Made by a program: the position numbers and the translations under genes | Part shown: positions 33,726 to 43,217 of the stretch, piece after piece | Layout of the letters: each line of letters starts with the position of its first letter | Numbering within the stretch: the first letter of the stretch is position 1 | Source: an uncultured Eubacteriales bacterium | Lineage (GTDB): Bacteria; Bacillota; Clostridia; Oscillospirales; CAG-272 | NCBI GenBank assembly: GCA_934447715.1 | Contig: CAKSER010000004.1 | Coordinates: 1-64,000, forward strand | Length of the DNA: 64,000 nt | Direction of reading: 5' to 3' | The notes under the pieces: generated by a model | Seen by the model: only the letters and a program-made list of their open reading frames with translations | The model's database searches: none | Told to the model about the DNA's origin: nothing

Positions 33726-36443
33726 TTACCTGTACAGTGTTACAGAAAGCAACTTGAATTTTTCGTCATTGCACTTAAACGCCAGCTTGTGCGCTCCTGC
33801 GCCGAGCTTAAGCTCCTTTGCCGCAATCTCTGTTTTTCCGTCTGTTCCTCTTGCAGAGATAAGTCCTCTTGTGTTTCCGTCAAACAGCGCATTTACGGAT
33901 ATCTGTGTAAGCGGATTTTCATCTGCCGAATATTCAACGGCAATTGCATAGCGGACACCGTCTTCGAGCTCGAAGCTGTATACACCGTCATTTTGCGAAA
34001 GCTCTGCGACCTTTTCCATCCTGCTTATATCAAGCTCGGATGTGCTTTCGAACTCTCCGCTTCTCTCGGCTGCCCTTTCAAACTCGCGCGTTGTCATGAG
34101 GAACTTGCAGATATTCTTTGCGCATCTCTGAACGGCTCCGCGGTTATAGCTTCTGTCTGCCAGGCCGTCAACGATGTTGGAGGCAACCGCCGCGCTGTTC
34201 TGAACGACCATATAAAGATCATTCTGGGACTGAAGCATTGCTCTGTCGTCCTCACGCGACTCCGGACAGTCGACATCCTCGTTTTTAAGCGACCACCAGT
34301 CGGTCATTACAATTCCGTCAAAGCCCCACTCTCCGCGCAGGACAACCGTGTTGAGGTCATATGAGCTTGCGGTATGTATGCCGTTTACAAAGTTATAGGA
34401 GGTCATGATCGCGCGGACATCGCTTCCTCTTACCGCCATTTCAAACGGCTTTAAATAGATCTCTCTCGACGCTCTTTCGGAAAGCACCGAATCGTGATGG
34501 TCACGCTTGATCTCCTGTGCGTTTGCATAAAAATGCTTGATTGTGCAGTCGACTCCGGCATTTCTGAAGCCGTTTACCGATGCAATCGCAACTCTTCCGG
34601 CAAGATACGGATCCTCCGAGTAATACTCGAAGTTTCTTCCGTTGAGCGGAACGCGGTGAATGTTTATACCGGGTCCTAAAAGCACATCGACCTTGAACGC
34701 AACCATTTCCATGCCCTCAAAGGTGTGCATTTTCTCGATCAGCTCCGGATTGAACGAGCAGCCGAGAAGTGTTCCGATCGGCATGCTGGTAGCGCAGGTT
34801 CCGTCATCCATTCTTAAGCCCGACGGGCCGTCTGCGGTTGCAACAATCGGAATTCCGTACGAAAGAAGACGGTCGGTCACTCCGCCGAAGCAGCCGGAAA
34901 GACCCGGTGTTACCTTTTCGGAATGCATGCCCTCTCCCTTTACAAGGCAGGCAAGGTCAAAATCCGAAAGCTGGGCGATAAACTCGTCCATTGTGTTCTT
35001 TTTGCTCTTGACATCCGCCAGCTTGATTCCTAAATCCTCGGTCTGTCTGATCTCGGCAGGCATTCCCTCGCGGATTCTTCTTTTAAGGTCATAGCTTCTT
35101 TTCGGAACATCCTCAAAAGCCTCCGGATGCTCGGGGTTGCCGGAATATTTCAGTCTCTTGAAATTGCGGACGGGAGAAAGCGCCTCGGTGCACTGTCTTG
35201 TAACATATGTCTTTTCCACATGATACGAAAGAACCGCGGTTTTTCTGCGGACATCCCTTGCTATATAGACTGTATAGTCTCCCTCTTCAAGAACATATGC
35301 GCTCTTGTGACCGGTAATTCCCGAGTCATCATATGCCGCCATGTCGTCAAGGCAGAATTCCATTTCAAGCGTCTCCGACTCGCCGGGTGCAAGCAGCTTT
35401 GTTTTTTTAAACTGGCAAAGCTCGGATTCCGGTCTGCCGAGCTTTCCGTTCGGCGCACTGAAGTATACCTGTGCAACCTCTTTTCCCGGCACATCGGAGG
35501 TGTTTGTAATCTTAACGCTGACCTTTACGGTTTTTCCCTCTACCGATCCCTTCATTTCGGAAAAATTGAAGGTGGAGTATGAAAGGCCGAAGCCGAAGGG
35601 ATATTTTACGCATCCCTTTTTGAAGGTTTCAAAATATCTGTAGCCTACATAAATATCCTCGTAATATACATTTCTGTCAGGATTGCCGAAGCTCTTTAAC
35701 GAAATGTGATCCTCAAGGCTGTTTGTAATCGTATCGGACAGCTTTCCGGACGGATTGACCTTTCCCAGAATAACGTCGGCTGTGGCTCTTCCGCCTTCCA
35801 TTCCGCCCTGCCATGCATAAAGGATCGCACCGATTCCGTACAGATCCGCAAAGCGCATGTCGATCACGTTTGAGACATTCATTATAACCGCGACCTTGTC
35901 AAAGTACTTTGTCACCTTTGCGCAAAGCTCCTCCTCGAGCTCGGAAAGAGTGCAGCAGCCCTTTTCCATCGTATTATCAAGACCCTCGCCTGCGGTACGG
36001 CCGATTATAATAAGCGCCTTGTTCGATGTCTTTGCAGCCTTTTTTACTACCTCCTCATCGATCGGCATTTCCGGCTGATGCCAGGGAAGCGTCCAGCTGT
36101 TTGTCATGTCGACCGGGTTTTCCTTTGCCCAGTCCTTATAAATGCCGTACAGCTCCTCGTTGATCTTCATTCCGCCCTCGATCAGGCTGTCCGGAATGTT
36201 TGTTATATACTCTACATTTACCGATCCGCCGGAGCCGGTTCCGCTCTTGTAGTAATCTATCTGTGTTCTTCCGAAAACGGCAACATTGTCATTTTCGGTT
36301 ACCGGGAGAATCCTGTTCTCGTTCTTTAAAAGAACCATTCCCTCTGTCGCCATCTGCCTTGCGACCTCTGCAAACTCCTTTATCGGCTTCGGCTCAAGCT
36401 CCGAAAGCTTATATCCGAGCAGCTCGTTGTTTTCGTATGTCAT
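33726..36443 (-). CDS. Glycoside hydrolase family 3 (beta-glucosidase type), reversed domain order
   Basis: A 905-residue cytosolic enzyme without a signal peptide. The (alpha/beta)6 sandwich normally found at the C-terminus comes first (about 20-265; MVLLKNENRILPV). A fibronectin type III domain follows (about 290-400), and the TIM barrel is third (about 465-790). The barrel has IKHFYANAQE, TSYNFVNG and the nucleophile Asp715 in VMTDWW. A beta-rich tail of about 100 residues ends it. Swapped GH3 enzymes are known from rumen and gut bacteria. It should cleave beta-linked glucose or xylose from oligosaccharides taken up by the cell. A consensus promoter lies 50 bases upstream. Confidence 0.9.
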   Translation of the reverse strand: MTYENNELLGYKLSELEPKPIKEFAEVARQMATEGMVLLKNENRILPVTENDNVAVFGRTQIDYYKSGTGSGGSVNVEYITNIPDSLIEGGMKINEELYGIYKDWAKENPVDMTNSWTLPWHQPEMPIDEEVVKKAAKTSNKALIIIGRTAGEGLDNTMEKGCCTLSELEEELCAKVTKYFDKVAVIMNVSNVIDMRFADLYGIGAILYAWQGGMEGGRATADVILGKVNPSGKLSDTITNSLEDHISLKSFGNPDRNVYYEDIYVGYRYFETFKKGCVKYPFGFGLSYSTFNFSEMKGSVEGKTVKVSVKITNTSDVPGKEVAQVYFSAPNGKLGRPESELCQFKKTKLLAPGESETLEMEFCLDDMAAYDDSGITGHKSAYVLEEGDYTVYIARDVRRKTAVLSYHVEKTYVTRQCTEALSPVRNFKRLKYSGNPEHPEAFEDVPKRSYDLKRRIREGMPAEIRQTEDLGIKLADVKSKKNTMDEFIAQLSDFDLACLVKGEGMHSEKVTPGLSGCFGGVTDRLLSYGIPIVATADGPSGLRMDDGTCATSMPIGTLLGCSFNPELIEKMHTFEGMEMVAFKVDVLLGPGINIHRVPLNGRNFEYYSEDPYLAGRVAIASVNGFRNAGVDCTIKHFYANAQEIKRDHHDSVLSERASREIYLKPFEMAVRGSDVRAIMTSYNFVNGIHTASSYDLNTVVLRGEWGFDGIVMTDWWSLKNEDVDCPESREDDRAMLQSQNDLYMVVQNSAAVASNIVDGLADRSYNRGAVQRCAKNICKFLMTTREFERAAERSGEFESTSELDISRMEKVAELSQNDGVYSFELEDGVRYAIAVEYSADENPLTQISVNALFDGNTRGLISARGTDGKTEIAAKELKLGAGAHKLAFKCNDEKFKLLSVTLYR

Positions 36444-36494
36444 TGCTTTACCTTTCGATTTTTCGGCATTTCTGCGTGATGTTATACATATTTA

Positions 36495-36523
36495 ATTATA
36501 CCGATCGGAATTTCCTTTGTCAA
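36495..36523 (-). promoter_or_regulatory. Consensus sigma-A promoter of the GH3 gene
   Basis: TTGACA (36523-36518) and TATAAT (36500-36495) are 17 bases apart on the minus strand. The spacer contains CCGATCGG, a perfect 8-base palindrome that could be an operator. Confidence 0.9.
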
Positions 36524-36584
36524 TACATATAAAAGCATTGGGCACTTGTTAACAAATATGTAAAACAAAATACACCGCAGCAGA

Positions 36585-36613
36585 TTGACAAACAGCTGTC
36601 AAAATGTTAAAAT
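36585..36613 (+). promoter_or_regulatory. Sigma-A promoter of the SGNH hydrolase genes
   Basis: TTGACA (36585-36590) and TAAAAT (36608-36613) are 17 bases apart. The -35 box is one arm of a TTGACA-N6-TGTCAA inverted repeat, so a repressor could bind there. Confidence 0.85.
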
Positions 36614-36674
36614 CGATTTGGTTTATAACTTATTTCGGCAGTACAGCCGTATTGCAAAAAACGAGGTTTTGCCA

Positions 36675-37397
36675 ATGGAAACAAATAAAAGAAAAATGAC
36701 GCTCGGATTTATCGGAGACAGCATTACAGCCGGTGTGGGAGCGACATCGAACGAAAACAGATGGTCCACAGTTCTCTGCAGGGCTCTTGACGCAGATGAA
36801 ATCAATCTTGCAGTTTCCGGAAGTGTGTTAAGCGACTCTCCGAGATATTACTGCGAAAGACAGAGGCTTCCGGAGCTTACGCCGTGCGACATTCTTTTTG
36901 TTGCACTCGGCATCAACGACTGGCAGGTTGCCTGCAAGGACGGAAAAACGATCGTCTCTCCGTCAAACGCGGTCCCCGGCGCGTCATACTGCGGTCCCGG
37001 ATCTCCCGATTCGGATGACACAAGCACGCTTTACGGTGCAATGAAGCGCTTTTGCTCCGACATCCTCGAAAAGAAAAAGACCGAAGGCTTTGAAAACACC
37101 CGTGTAATCTTTCTCACTCCGCTTGTAATGGCTGAAAACCCCTGCCAGATAAACGAAAAATACCATTACGAAAAGGATCTTAAAAACATTTACGGCTCGA
37201 CGATCAAGGACTACTGCAATATCATAAGCAAGGTCGCCGCCTCCTTCGGCCTTGATGTAATCGACACCCACGAGCTTGCCGGAATTTATTATAACAGCGA
37301 AGAGGACTCGACAGCAGACGAGCTGCTTAACGACGGCCTCCACCCAAACGACAAGGGGCACAGAAAAATCGCAGAGACCGTGCTTAAAAATCTGTAA
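36675..37397 (+). CDS. SGNH/GDSL hydrolase, intracellular
   Basis: ATG 36675 has GAGG nine bases before it; an earlier in-frame ATG at 36585 overlaps the promoter. The 240-residue protein has no signal peptide. The SGNH blocks are visible: GDSITAGVGATS with the nucleophile Ser near the N-terminus, Gly in the block II region, GINDW for block III and DGLHPND with Asp and His for block V. It is probably a carbohydrate or lipid esterase. The next gene encodes a secreted, dockerin-bearing paralogue that shares whole phrases (GVGATSN, IYYNSEED/IYYNSQED, LNDGLHPND), so the two arose by tandem duplication. Confidence 0.87.
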   Translation: METNKRKMTLGFIGDSITAGVGATSNENRWSTVLCRALDADEINLAVSGSVLSDSPRYYCERQRLPELTPCDILFVALGINDWQVACKDGKTIVSPSNAVPGASYCGPGSPDSDDTSTLYGAMKRFCSDILEKKKTEGFENTRVIFLTPLVMAENPCQINEKYHYEKDLKNIYGSTIKDYCNIISKVAASFGLDVIDTHELAGIYYNSEEDSTADELLNDGLHPNDKGHRKIAETVLKNL

Positions 37398-37428
37398 TTA
37401 ATTTTTAATTTTAAAAAGGGGAAATATC

Positions 37429-38436
37429 ATGAAAAGAACAATGAAAATCAAGCTCGCTGCTCTTTTGCTCGCGATCCTGACCGCGGTCATGTCGACAGCT
37501 GCATCGGCATATGTAACCAAATACGGGTTACAGATCGGCGACCTGAACGAGGACGAGGAGGTAAACGAGATCGACTACGTTTGCCTTGCAAGATATCTTG
37601 CCGGATGGGATGTCGATATTGCGCTTGAGGCGGCAGACATCGACTATGACGGAGGTGTCGACGAGCAGGACGCTATCATGTTTGCAAGAAAGAACGCCGG
37701 ATGGGATGTCGCAAGCAAAAAAGAAAAGCTTGCAGAGGAGCTTAAGGGCAAAACCTTCTGCTTTGTCGGAGACAGCATCACCTGCGGAGTCGGGGCAACA
37801 TCGAACGCAAACAGATTCTCTACAAAGGTATCAAAACGCATGGAGGCTCTCGAGCAGAACATTGCAATCTCCGGAAGCACGATCTGCACCGGCGGCGACT
37901 ATGTTTCCGATATGGTAAACTTCGATCGGATCAAGAAAGCCGACGTTATCTTTGTTGCAATGGGAGTAAACGACTTCAATGCATCGATGAACAAGGAAAT
38001 GTACGGTCCCGGCGAAAAGGGTCTTGCAGAAAAGGATTCCACAACCTTCTACGGCGCGCTCGAAACAGCCTGCGAATTCTTTACCGAATACAAAAAGACA
38101 ACAAAGCCGAACCTCCGTGTAATCTTCCTCACTCCGCTGATTTCAAGCCCCGAGGCATGCACCGGCGGTCCTTACACATATGATAACGAAGCAAAGAACA
38201 AGTTCGGTTTAACACGCCGCGACTACTGCGAAATAATTCTCGATGTTGCAGGCGAGTACGGATTTGAGGCCATCGACACAAACCTCGTCTCCGGAATCTA
38301 CTATAACAGCCAAGAGGACGAGACTGTAAGCAAGTATTTAAACGACGGTCTTCATCCGAACGACGCAGGCTACGACAAGCTCACCGAGGTAATCCTTTCG
38401 TATCTTCTCGGCGACATTCCGAACGCAGAAAAATAA
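37429..38436 (+). CDS. Secreted SGNH/GDSL hydrolase with N-terminal dockerin-like module
   Basis: A 335-residue protein with a signal peptide ending near ASAYV. Residues 35-95 form a two-repeat dockerin-like module (GDLNEDEEVNEIDYVCLARYLAGW, then DIDYDGGVDEQDAIMFARKNAGW in the second repeat), each with a calcium loop and helix. This module comes before the enzyme, while most dockerins are at the C-terminus. The SGNH domain (about 108-330) has GDSITCGVG, GVNDF and DGLHPND. It is probably an acetyl esterase acting on plant polysaccharide at the cell surface. It is 31 bases downstream of its intracellular paralogue, and a strong terminator follows. Confidence 0.87.
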   Translation: MKRTMKIKLAALLLAILTAVMSTAASAYVTKYGLQIGDLNEDEEVNEIDYVCLARYLAGWDVDIALEAADIDYDGGVDEQDAIMFARKNAGWDVASKKEKLAEELKGKTFCFVGDSITCGVGATSNANRFSTKVSKRMEALEQNIAISGSTICTGGDYVSDMVNFDRIKKADVIFVAMGVNDFNASMNKEMYGPGEKGLAEKDSTTFYGALETACEFFTEYKKTTKPNLRVIFLTPLISSPEACTGGPYTYDNEAKNKFGLTRRDYCEIILDVAGEYGFEAIDTNLVSGIYYNSQEDETVSKYLNDGLHPNDAGYDKLTEVILSYLLGDIPNAEK

Positions 38437-38500
38437 AATGCCGTCCTTTAAAAGGACAGGCTGATTATCCCGATTAAAAATTATAAAACGATATAAAAAA

Positions 38501-38527
38501 GTCAGTTCGCTTTGAACTGACTTTTTT
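38501..38527. terminator. Bidirectional terminator after the SGNH genes
   Basis: GTCAGTTC and GAACTGAC form a perfect 8-bp stem with a GCTTT loop. TTTTTT follows and AAAAAA precedes it, so it also serves the convergent Na/Pi transporter gene. Confidence 0.92.
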
Positions 38528-38576
38528 GCTGTATACACGGCTCTGTGCACGTCTAAAACCGAGACTGTGCAAAGGC

Positions 38577-40319
38577 TTATACGCTGTACTTTTCAAGATA
38601 TCTCTTATATTCCTCGCCGAACTGCCTGCTTTCGGTTCTGGCTCTTTTAAGTGTTTCGTGAAGATTGAGGTTGTGCTCAGCGTGGTCTATGACACATCCG
38701 GCGATATTCGAGCAATGGTCGCTGACGCGCTCCATGTTGGTAACAAGATCCGACCAGACAAATCCGACCTCAACAGAGCATTTTCCGTCCTGCATGCGAA
38801 GAATGTGATCTGTACGGAGCCTGTCCTTAAGCACATCGATTACCTGCTCAAGCGGTTCTACCTCTGTCGCCTTCTGAATATCGGAATCCTCAAAAGCATC
38901 CTGCGAAAGATCAAGAACCTCCTTTACGGCATTTGCCATAACCTCATATTCCTTTAGGGCATCCTCTGTAAGCGACAGCTTCTTGTCTCTTAATTCCTCT
39001 GCCGACTCAAGGATGTTTACCGCGTGGTCTGAAATGCGCTCGTAGTCGCCTATGACCTTTAAGAGCGTCGTTGCCTCCTCGCTTTCCTGCATTCCGAGCT
39101 TCATAGAGCTTACCTTGATAAGATAGGTGCCTAAAATATCCTCATACTCGTCGCATCTGCTTTCGGCATCCCTGATTTCGGCCGCAACCGCCGGCGAATA
39201 GGCTGTAAGGCTGTCAAGAGCCTTTTTCAGCGCATCCCCCGCACATTCCGCCATCCGGATTGCAACCGCCTTGCTCTGTGCGAGGGCAAGCGACGGGGTT
39301 GCAAGAAGACGCTCATCAAGCTCGCTTTTCTTTTCCTTTTCCTTCGAATCCGGAATGATGACACAGACAAGCTTTTCAAGCAGATTGCCCATCGGCAGCA
39401 TCAGCATGGTGCAGAGGACATTGAATATCGAATGGATAACCGCAATTCCGAAAAGCGACGCCGGGCTTTCGAGAATGGGAGGAGCAAAAACGGCTTTGCC
39501 TATGCAGTATACTGTAAGCCAGACAACCGTTCCGATCACGTTGAAGGAAAGATGAACCATTGCGGCGCGCTTTGCGTTCTTACTTGCTCCGACAGAGGAG
39601 ATCAGCGCCGTTACGCAGGTTCCGATGTTCTGACCCATAATGATCGGCACCGCAGCGCCGTAGGAAACCGCTCCGGTCGACGCAAGCGCCTGAAGTATTC
39701 CGACGGATGCGGAGCTTGATTGAATAATCGCGGTAAGTATTGCGCCTGCAAGGACTCCGAGTATCGGGTTTGTAAACAGAAGAAGAATATCCGTAAAGGC
39801 AGGAACGTCCTTAAGACCGGAAACCGCACCCGACATCGTCTCCATGCCGTACATCAGGGTTGCAAACCCGAGCAGGATCATGCCGGTGTCCTTCTTCTTG
39901 TCGTTTTTGCAGAACATGAAGAAGATTATTCCGGCAAGTGCCAGAATCGGTGTAAACGACGAGGGCTTTAAAAGACTTATCACCGTGCTCTTGCTGTCGA
40001 TTCCGGCAAGGCTGAGTATCCATGCGGTAACCGTCGTACCGATATTGGCACCCATAATTACATTTATAGACTGGCGGAGAGTCATCAGCCCGGAGTTTAC
40101 AAATCCGACAACCATTACGGTCGTGGCAGACGAGCTCTGAATAATCGACGTAACCCCGAGCCCTGTAAGAAGTCCTGCGACCCTGCTTCCGGTCAGCTTT
40201 CCCAAAACCGCCTTAAGACTGCCTCCGGCTCTTCGCTCAAGCGCCTGTCCCATGAGGCTCATTCCGAACAGGAACAGACACAGTCCTCCGATCATTGTAA
40301 GAAAATTAAAAATGTCCAT
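38577..40319 (-). CDS. Na+/phosphate cotransporter with PhoU-like tail
   Basis: A 580-residue membrane protein. Two inverted Na_Pi_cotrans repeats (about 10-150 and 165-310) each carry the QSSSA motif (QSSSATTVM and QSSSASVGI) and GxNIGT segments that form the sodium and phosphate sites. Residues about 345-570 form a PhoU-like helical domain. It imports phosphate with sodium. A PHO box at 40388-40404 lies 69 bases upstream of the start, so PhoP control under phosphate limitation is likely. It is the last member of the phosphate cluster. Confidence 0.9.
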   Translation of the reverse strand: MDIFNFLTMIGGLCLFLFGMSLMGQALERRAGGSLKAVLGKLTGSRVAGLLTGLGVTSIIQSSSATTVMVVGFVNSGLMTLRQSINVIMGANIGTTVTAWILSLAGIDSKSTVISLLKPSSFTPILALAGIIFFMFCKNDKKKDTGMILLGFATLMYGMETMSGAVSGLKDVPAFTDILLLFTNPILGVLAGAILTAIIQSSSASVGILQALASTGAVSYGAAVPIIMGQNIGTCVTALISSVGASKNAKRAAMVHLSFNVIGTVVWLTVYCIGKAVFAPPILESPASLFGIAVIHSIFNVLCTMLMLPMGNLLEKLVCVIIPDSKEKEKKSELDERLLATPSLALAQSKAVAIRMAECAGDALKKALDSLTAYSPAVAAEIRDAESRCDEYEDILGTYLIKVSSMKLGMQESEEATTLLKVIGDYERISDHAVNILESAEELRDKKLSLTEDALKEYEVMANAVKEVLDLSQDAFEDSDIQKATEVEPLEQVIDVLKDRLRTDHILRMQDGKCSVEVGFVWSDLVTNMERVSDHCSNIAGCVIDHAEHNLNLHETLKRARTESRQFGEEYKRYLEKYSV

Positions 40320-40387
40320 TTATTATACTCACTCCCTATTGTTGAAATGAGTATAACAAACGGACATCAAATCGATTATCAAAGAAT

Positions 40388-40404
40388 TGTAAAATCCGTG
40401 TAAA
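40388..40404 (-). promoter_or_regulatory. PHO box upstream of the Na/Pi transporter
   Basis: On the minus strand TTTACACGGATTTTACA contains two TTTACA repeats 11 bases apart, as bound by PhoP dimers in Firmicutes. A TATACT -10 box lies at 40355-40350. Confidence 0.75.
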
Positions 40405-40554
40405 ATCGAAAAAGGGCGGCATTTTTTTCAAAATTCCGGCATTTTTAAATCAGGGAGTGTCAAAAAATCTGATTTTTGTCTTAAAACCGTTTTAAAACCG
40501 GATATGCCTTTGAATTCTGCCGCCTATTTCTCTTTTATCAGCCCTTTTCCTTTA

Positions 40555-42219
40555 TCAGTCCTTTTCCTTTGGAAAGGCGACAGTAAAGGTAGTTCCGTGA
40601 CCGACACTGCTTTCAACCTTAACCTCGGCGCCGTGGACTATTGCGGCATGCTTTACAATCGAAAGTCCGAGTCCGGTTCCGCCGACCTCCTTTGAGCGGC
40701 TCTTGTCCACACGGTAAAACCTCTCGAAAATCCTCTCCTGCTCCTCCTGCGGAATGCCGATTCCGGTATCCTTTACCGAAAGAACCGCCTTGCCTGAAGT
40801 ATTTTTTATATTCATCGTGACGCTTCCACCGCTTTGATTATACTTTATCGCATTGTCACAGAGGTTATACATAATCTCCGAAATAAGGCTCGGAATGCCG
40901 TTTATGACCGCGCTCTCGCCTGTCAGAGTAAAGTTGATCTTCTTGTCCTCCGCAATCGGCAAAAGATTGCGGTAGGTGGTCTTTGCAAGCTCATAAAGAT
41001 CGGTTTTTTCAAAATCATAGCTGCTTGTGTTTTCGTCAAGATGTGAAAGCTCGATTATATCCTCGACAAGCGCAATCATACGCTTTGCTTCCGAATAAAT
41101 CTGCGAAGAGAACGCCTGCACATCGTCCGGCTTTACCATTCCGTTTGCAAGCAGCTCGGCGCATCCGGATATGCTCTGCAACGGTGTTTTCAGCTCGTGG
41201 GAAACATTGGCGGTAAACTCGCGACGCGCCGCCTCTGCCTTCTCCTTTTCGGTTATGTCAAACACGATCAGGGCAATTCCGCATATTCTTCCGTCTGTTG
41301 CAATCGGGCTTGCGTTGAACTGATATTCCTTCTGATCGATTGCGATTATTTTTTCAACATGCTCGCCGTTTGCCGCGGTATGAAGAAGCTCCTGAAGCTC
41401 ATATGAGCTGTTGAAGATCAGAAGATCCTTTCCTATGCAGTAGCGGCTGATCTTGAGTATTCTTGACGCCGCCTTATTTATGCTGAGTACATTTCCGGTC
41501 TTTCCGAGGAGAATAATTCCCTCATGCATGTTCTCTGTTGCGGCATCAAATTCCATCTTCTTTCGCTGAAGCTCGTTTTCCTGAAGCTTAAGCTGATTTT
41601 TCTGGCTTATAAGCCGGTCGAGAAGCGGCGAAAGCTCCTCATATGCATCCTTTGCATCCGGGCTGTCAAGATCAAGCTCGTTAAGCGGCTTTACAATCTT
41701 CTTTGACAGACGGTAGGCAAGAAGCACCGACAGAACAATTGCGATTGCGGCAATCACTATAACAGGCTGCAGCATTCCCATGATCAGCGCCCATACCGAA
41801 AGATGTGTTGACGAAAGGCGCAGAACCGAGCCGTCCGAAAGCCTTTGTGCGCAGTAGAGCTGGCGCTCTGTAAGCGTTGTGGAATATCTTGAGCTCTGTC
41901 CGAAGCCTGTATCTATTGCCTGCTTGATCTCCTCGCGCTCGAGGTGATTTTCCATATCGGAGGAGTTTGCCTTGTTGTCAAACAGAACCGAGCCGTCCGG
42001 CGCGATCCATGTCACACGGTAATCCCCGTCCTTAATCCGGTCAAGATAGCTTTTTCCGCTCTCCTCGACGGCAGCGGCAGCTATGGATGTTTCATTTTTC
42101 AGCCCCTTCATCTGCATCGCAGAGAAATAATCGTACAAAACTCCCATTATCAGAACAAATGAGGCAAGAAGCACTGCCACCGTGGCAATGCAGATCGAAC
42201 GAAAAATCTGTTTTTTCAT
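40555..42219 (-). CDS. phoR: Phosphate-sensing histidine kinase PhoR
   Basis: A 554-residue membrane kinase. Two membrane helices (about 8-30 and 145-170) enclose an extracytoplasmic sensor of about 110 residues. A PAS domain (about 230-325) and the HisKA/HATPase core follow. The phospho-accepting His341 is in VSHELKTPLQ; the N, G1 and G2 boxes appear as NLCDNAIKYN, DTGIGIP and GGTGLGLSI. It phosphorylates the response regulator encoded 95 bases upstream. The linked pst and phoU genes identify it as PhoR. Confidence 0.9.
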   Translation of the reverse strand: MKKQIFRSICIATVAVLLASFVLIMGVLYDYFSAMQMKGLKNETSIAAAAVEESGKSYLDRIKDGDYRVTWIAPDGSVLFDNKANSSDMENHLEREEIKQAIDTGFGQSSRYSTTLTERQLYCAQRLSDGSVLRLSSTHLSVWALIMGMLQPVIVIAAIAIVLSVLLAYRLSKKIVKPLNELDLDSPDAKDAYEELSPLLDRLISQKNQLKLQENELQRKKMEFDAATENMHEGIILLGKTGNVLSINKAASRILKISRYCIGKDLLIFNSSYELQELLHTAANGEHVEKIIAIDQKEYQFNASPIATDGRICGIALIVFDITEKEKAEAARREFTANVSHELKTPLQSISGCAELLANGMVKPDDVQAFSSQIYSEAKRMIALVEDIIELSHLDENTSSYDFEKTDLYELAKTTYRNLLPIAEDKKINFTLTGESAVINGIPSLISEIMYNLCDNAIKYNQSGGSVTMNIKNTSGKAVLSVKDTGIGIPQEEQERIFERFYRVDKSRSKEVGGTGLGLSIVKHAAIVHGAEVKVESSVGHGTTFTVAFPKEKD

Positions 42220-42314
42220 TTTTTAATCCATTGCTTTCTAGGCTGAGGATATCCTTTCTTCAGAATTTTAAAAATCCGGTAAAATCTTTAGGCTGTCATC
42301 TAAGCTGCCCCTTG

Positions 42315-42998
42315 TTATCCGGATTGTTCCGGGCTGTCCATTCTGTAGCCGACTCCGCGGACGGTCGAAATGCAGTTGCCTGCCTTTCCGAGCTTTGTGC
42401 GCAGCGTTCCGATGTGAACATCCACCGTTCTTGTTTCTCCTACATAATCAAGCCCCCAGACCTTTTCAAGGAGCTTGTCTCTTGTAAATGCAATTCCGAC
42501 ATTTTCAGCAAACAGCATCAGAAGCTCGAATTCCTTTAGGGTAAGCACAACCTCTTTTCCGTCTGCCTTAACTCTGTGTCTTAATCGGTCTATTTCGATT
42601 TGTCCGACCTTGATTATATCATTACTTGTCTTCGGGCCGGCTCTTCTGAGCACTGCTTTGACCCTTGACACCATTTCCATCATTCCGAACGGCTTTGCAA
42701 GATAGTCGTCCGCACCGAGATCAAGTCCGATTACCTTGTCATACTCGGTTCCCTTCGCCGTTGCCATCACAATCGGAATATCGGCGGTTACGGGGTTAGA
42801 TCGGAGCTTTTTGAGAATAGAAATACCGTCCTCGCCCGGAAGCATGATATCAAGAAGAATAAGCTCCGGTCTTTCGGTTTTTAAAGCCCTCCAAAAATCC
42901 TCGGGAAGCGAAAAGCCCTTTGCCTCAAAGCCGGAGGCAAGCAGGGTATATATCACCAGCTCACGGATTCCGTTGTCGTCTTCAACACAGTAAATCAT
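42315..42998 (-). CDS. phoP: PhoP/PhoB-type response regulator
   Basis: A 227-residue OmpR/PhoB-family regulator. The receiver domain (1-120) has the acidic pair in YCVEDDNGI, the phosphorylated Asp in LILLDIMLPGEDG and the Lys in YLAKPFG. The winged helix (about 130-225) has LTLKEFELLMLFAENVG and RTVDVHIGTLRTKLG. It binds PHO boxes and activates phosphate scavenging genes. GGAG six bases before the ATG fixes the start. A PHO box 62 bases upstream implies autoregulation. Confidence 0.92.
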   Translation of the reverse strand: MIYCVEDDNGIRELVIYTLLASGFEAKGFSLPEDFWRALKTERPELILLDIMLPGEDGISILKKLRSNPVTADIPIVMATAKGTEYDKVIGLDLGADDYLAKPFGMMEMVSRVKAVLRRAGPKTSNDIIKVGQIEIDRLRHRVKADGKEVVLTLKEFELLMLFAENVGIAFTRDKLLEKVWGLDYVGETRTVDVHIGTLRTKLGKAGNCISTVRGVGYRMDSPEQSG

Positions 42999-43059
42999 AT
43001 TTGCTCCTCTCTTTCGTATACAGAATACATCAGCTTCGTAATGTTTGTTATCGGTCTGA

Positions 43060-43076
43060 TGTAAAATCCATGTAAA
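43060..43076 (-). promoter_or_regulatory. PHO box upstream of phoP
   Basis: On the minus strand TTTACATGGATTTTACA has two TTTACA repeats 11 bases apart and nearly matches the boxes before the Na/Pi transporter and pstS genes. Confidence 0.78.
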
Positions 43077-43217
43077 ATGTCTGTTTTTACATACAAATTA
43101 CATACAAGAACCGCCCATTAAGAGCTTTTTTACTGTATACTCTCTCTTCAAGAGCAGTATATCATCTTTTTTTGATTCCGTCAATTGCCGGATGCCTAAA
43201 AGCATGCCAAAGCTAGG

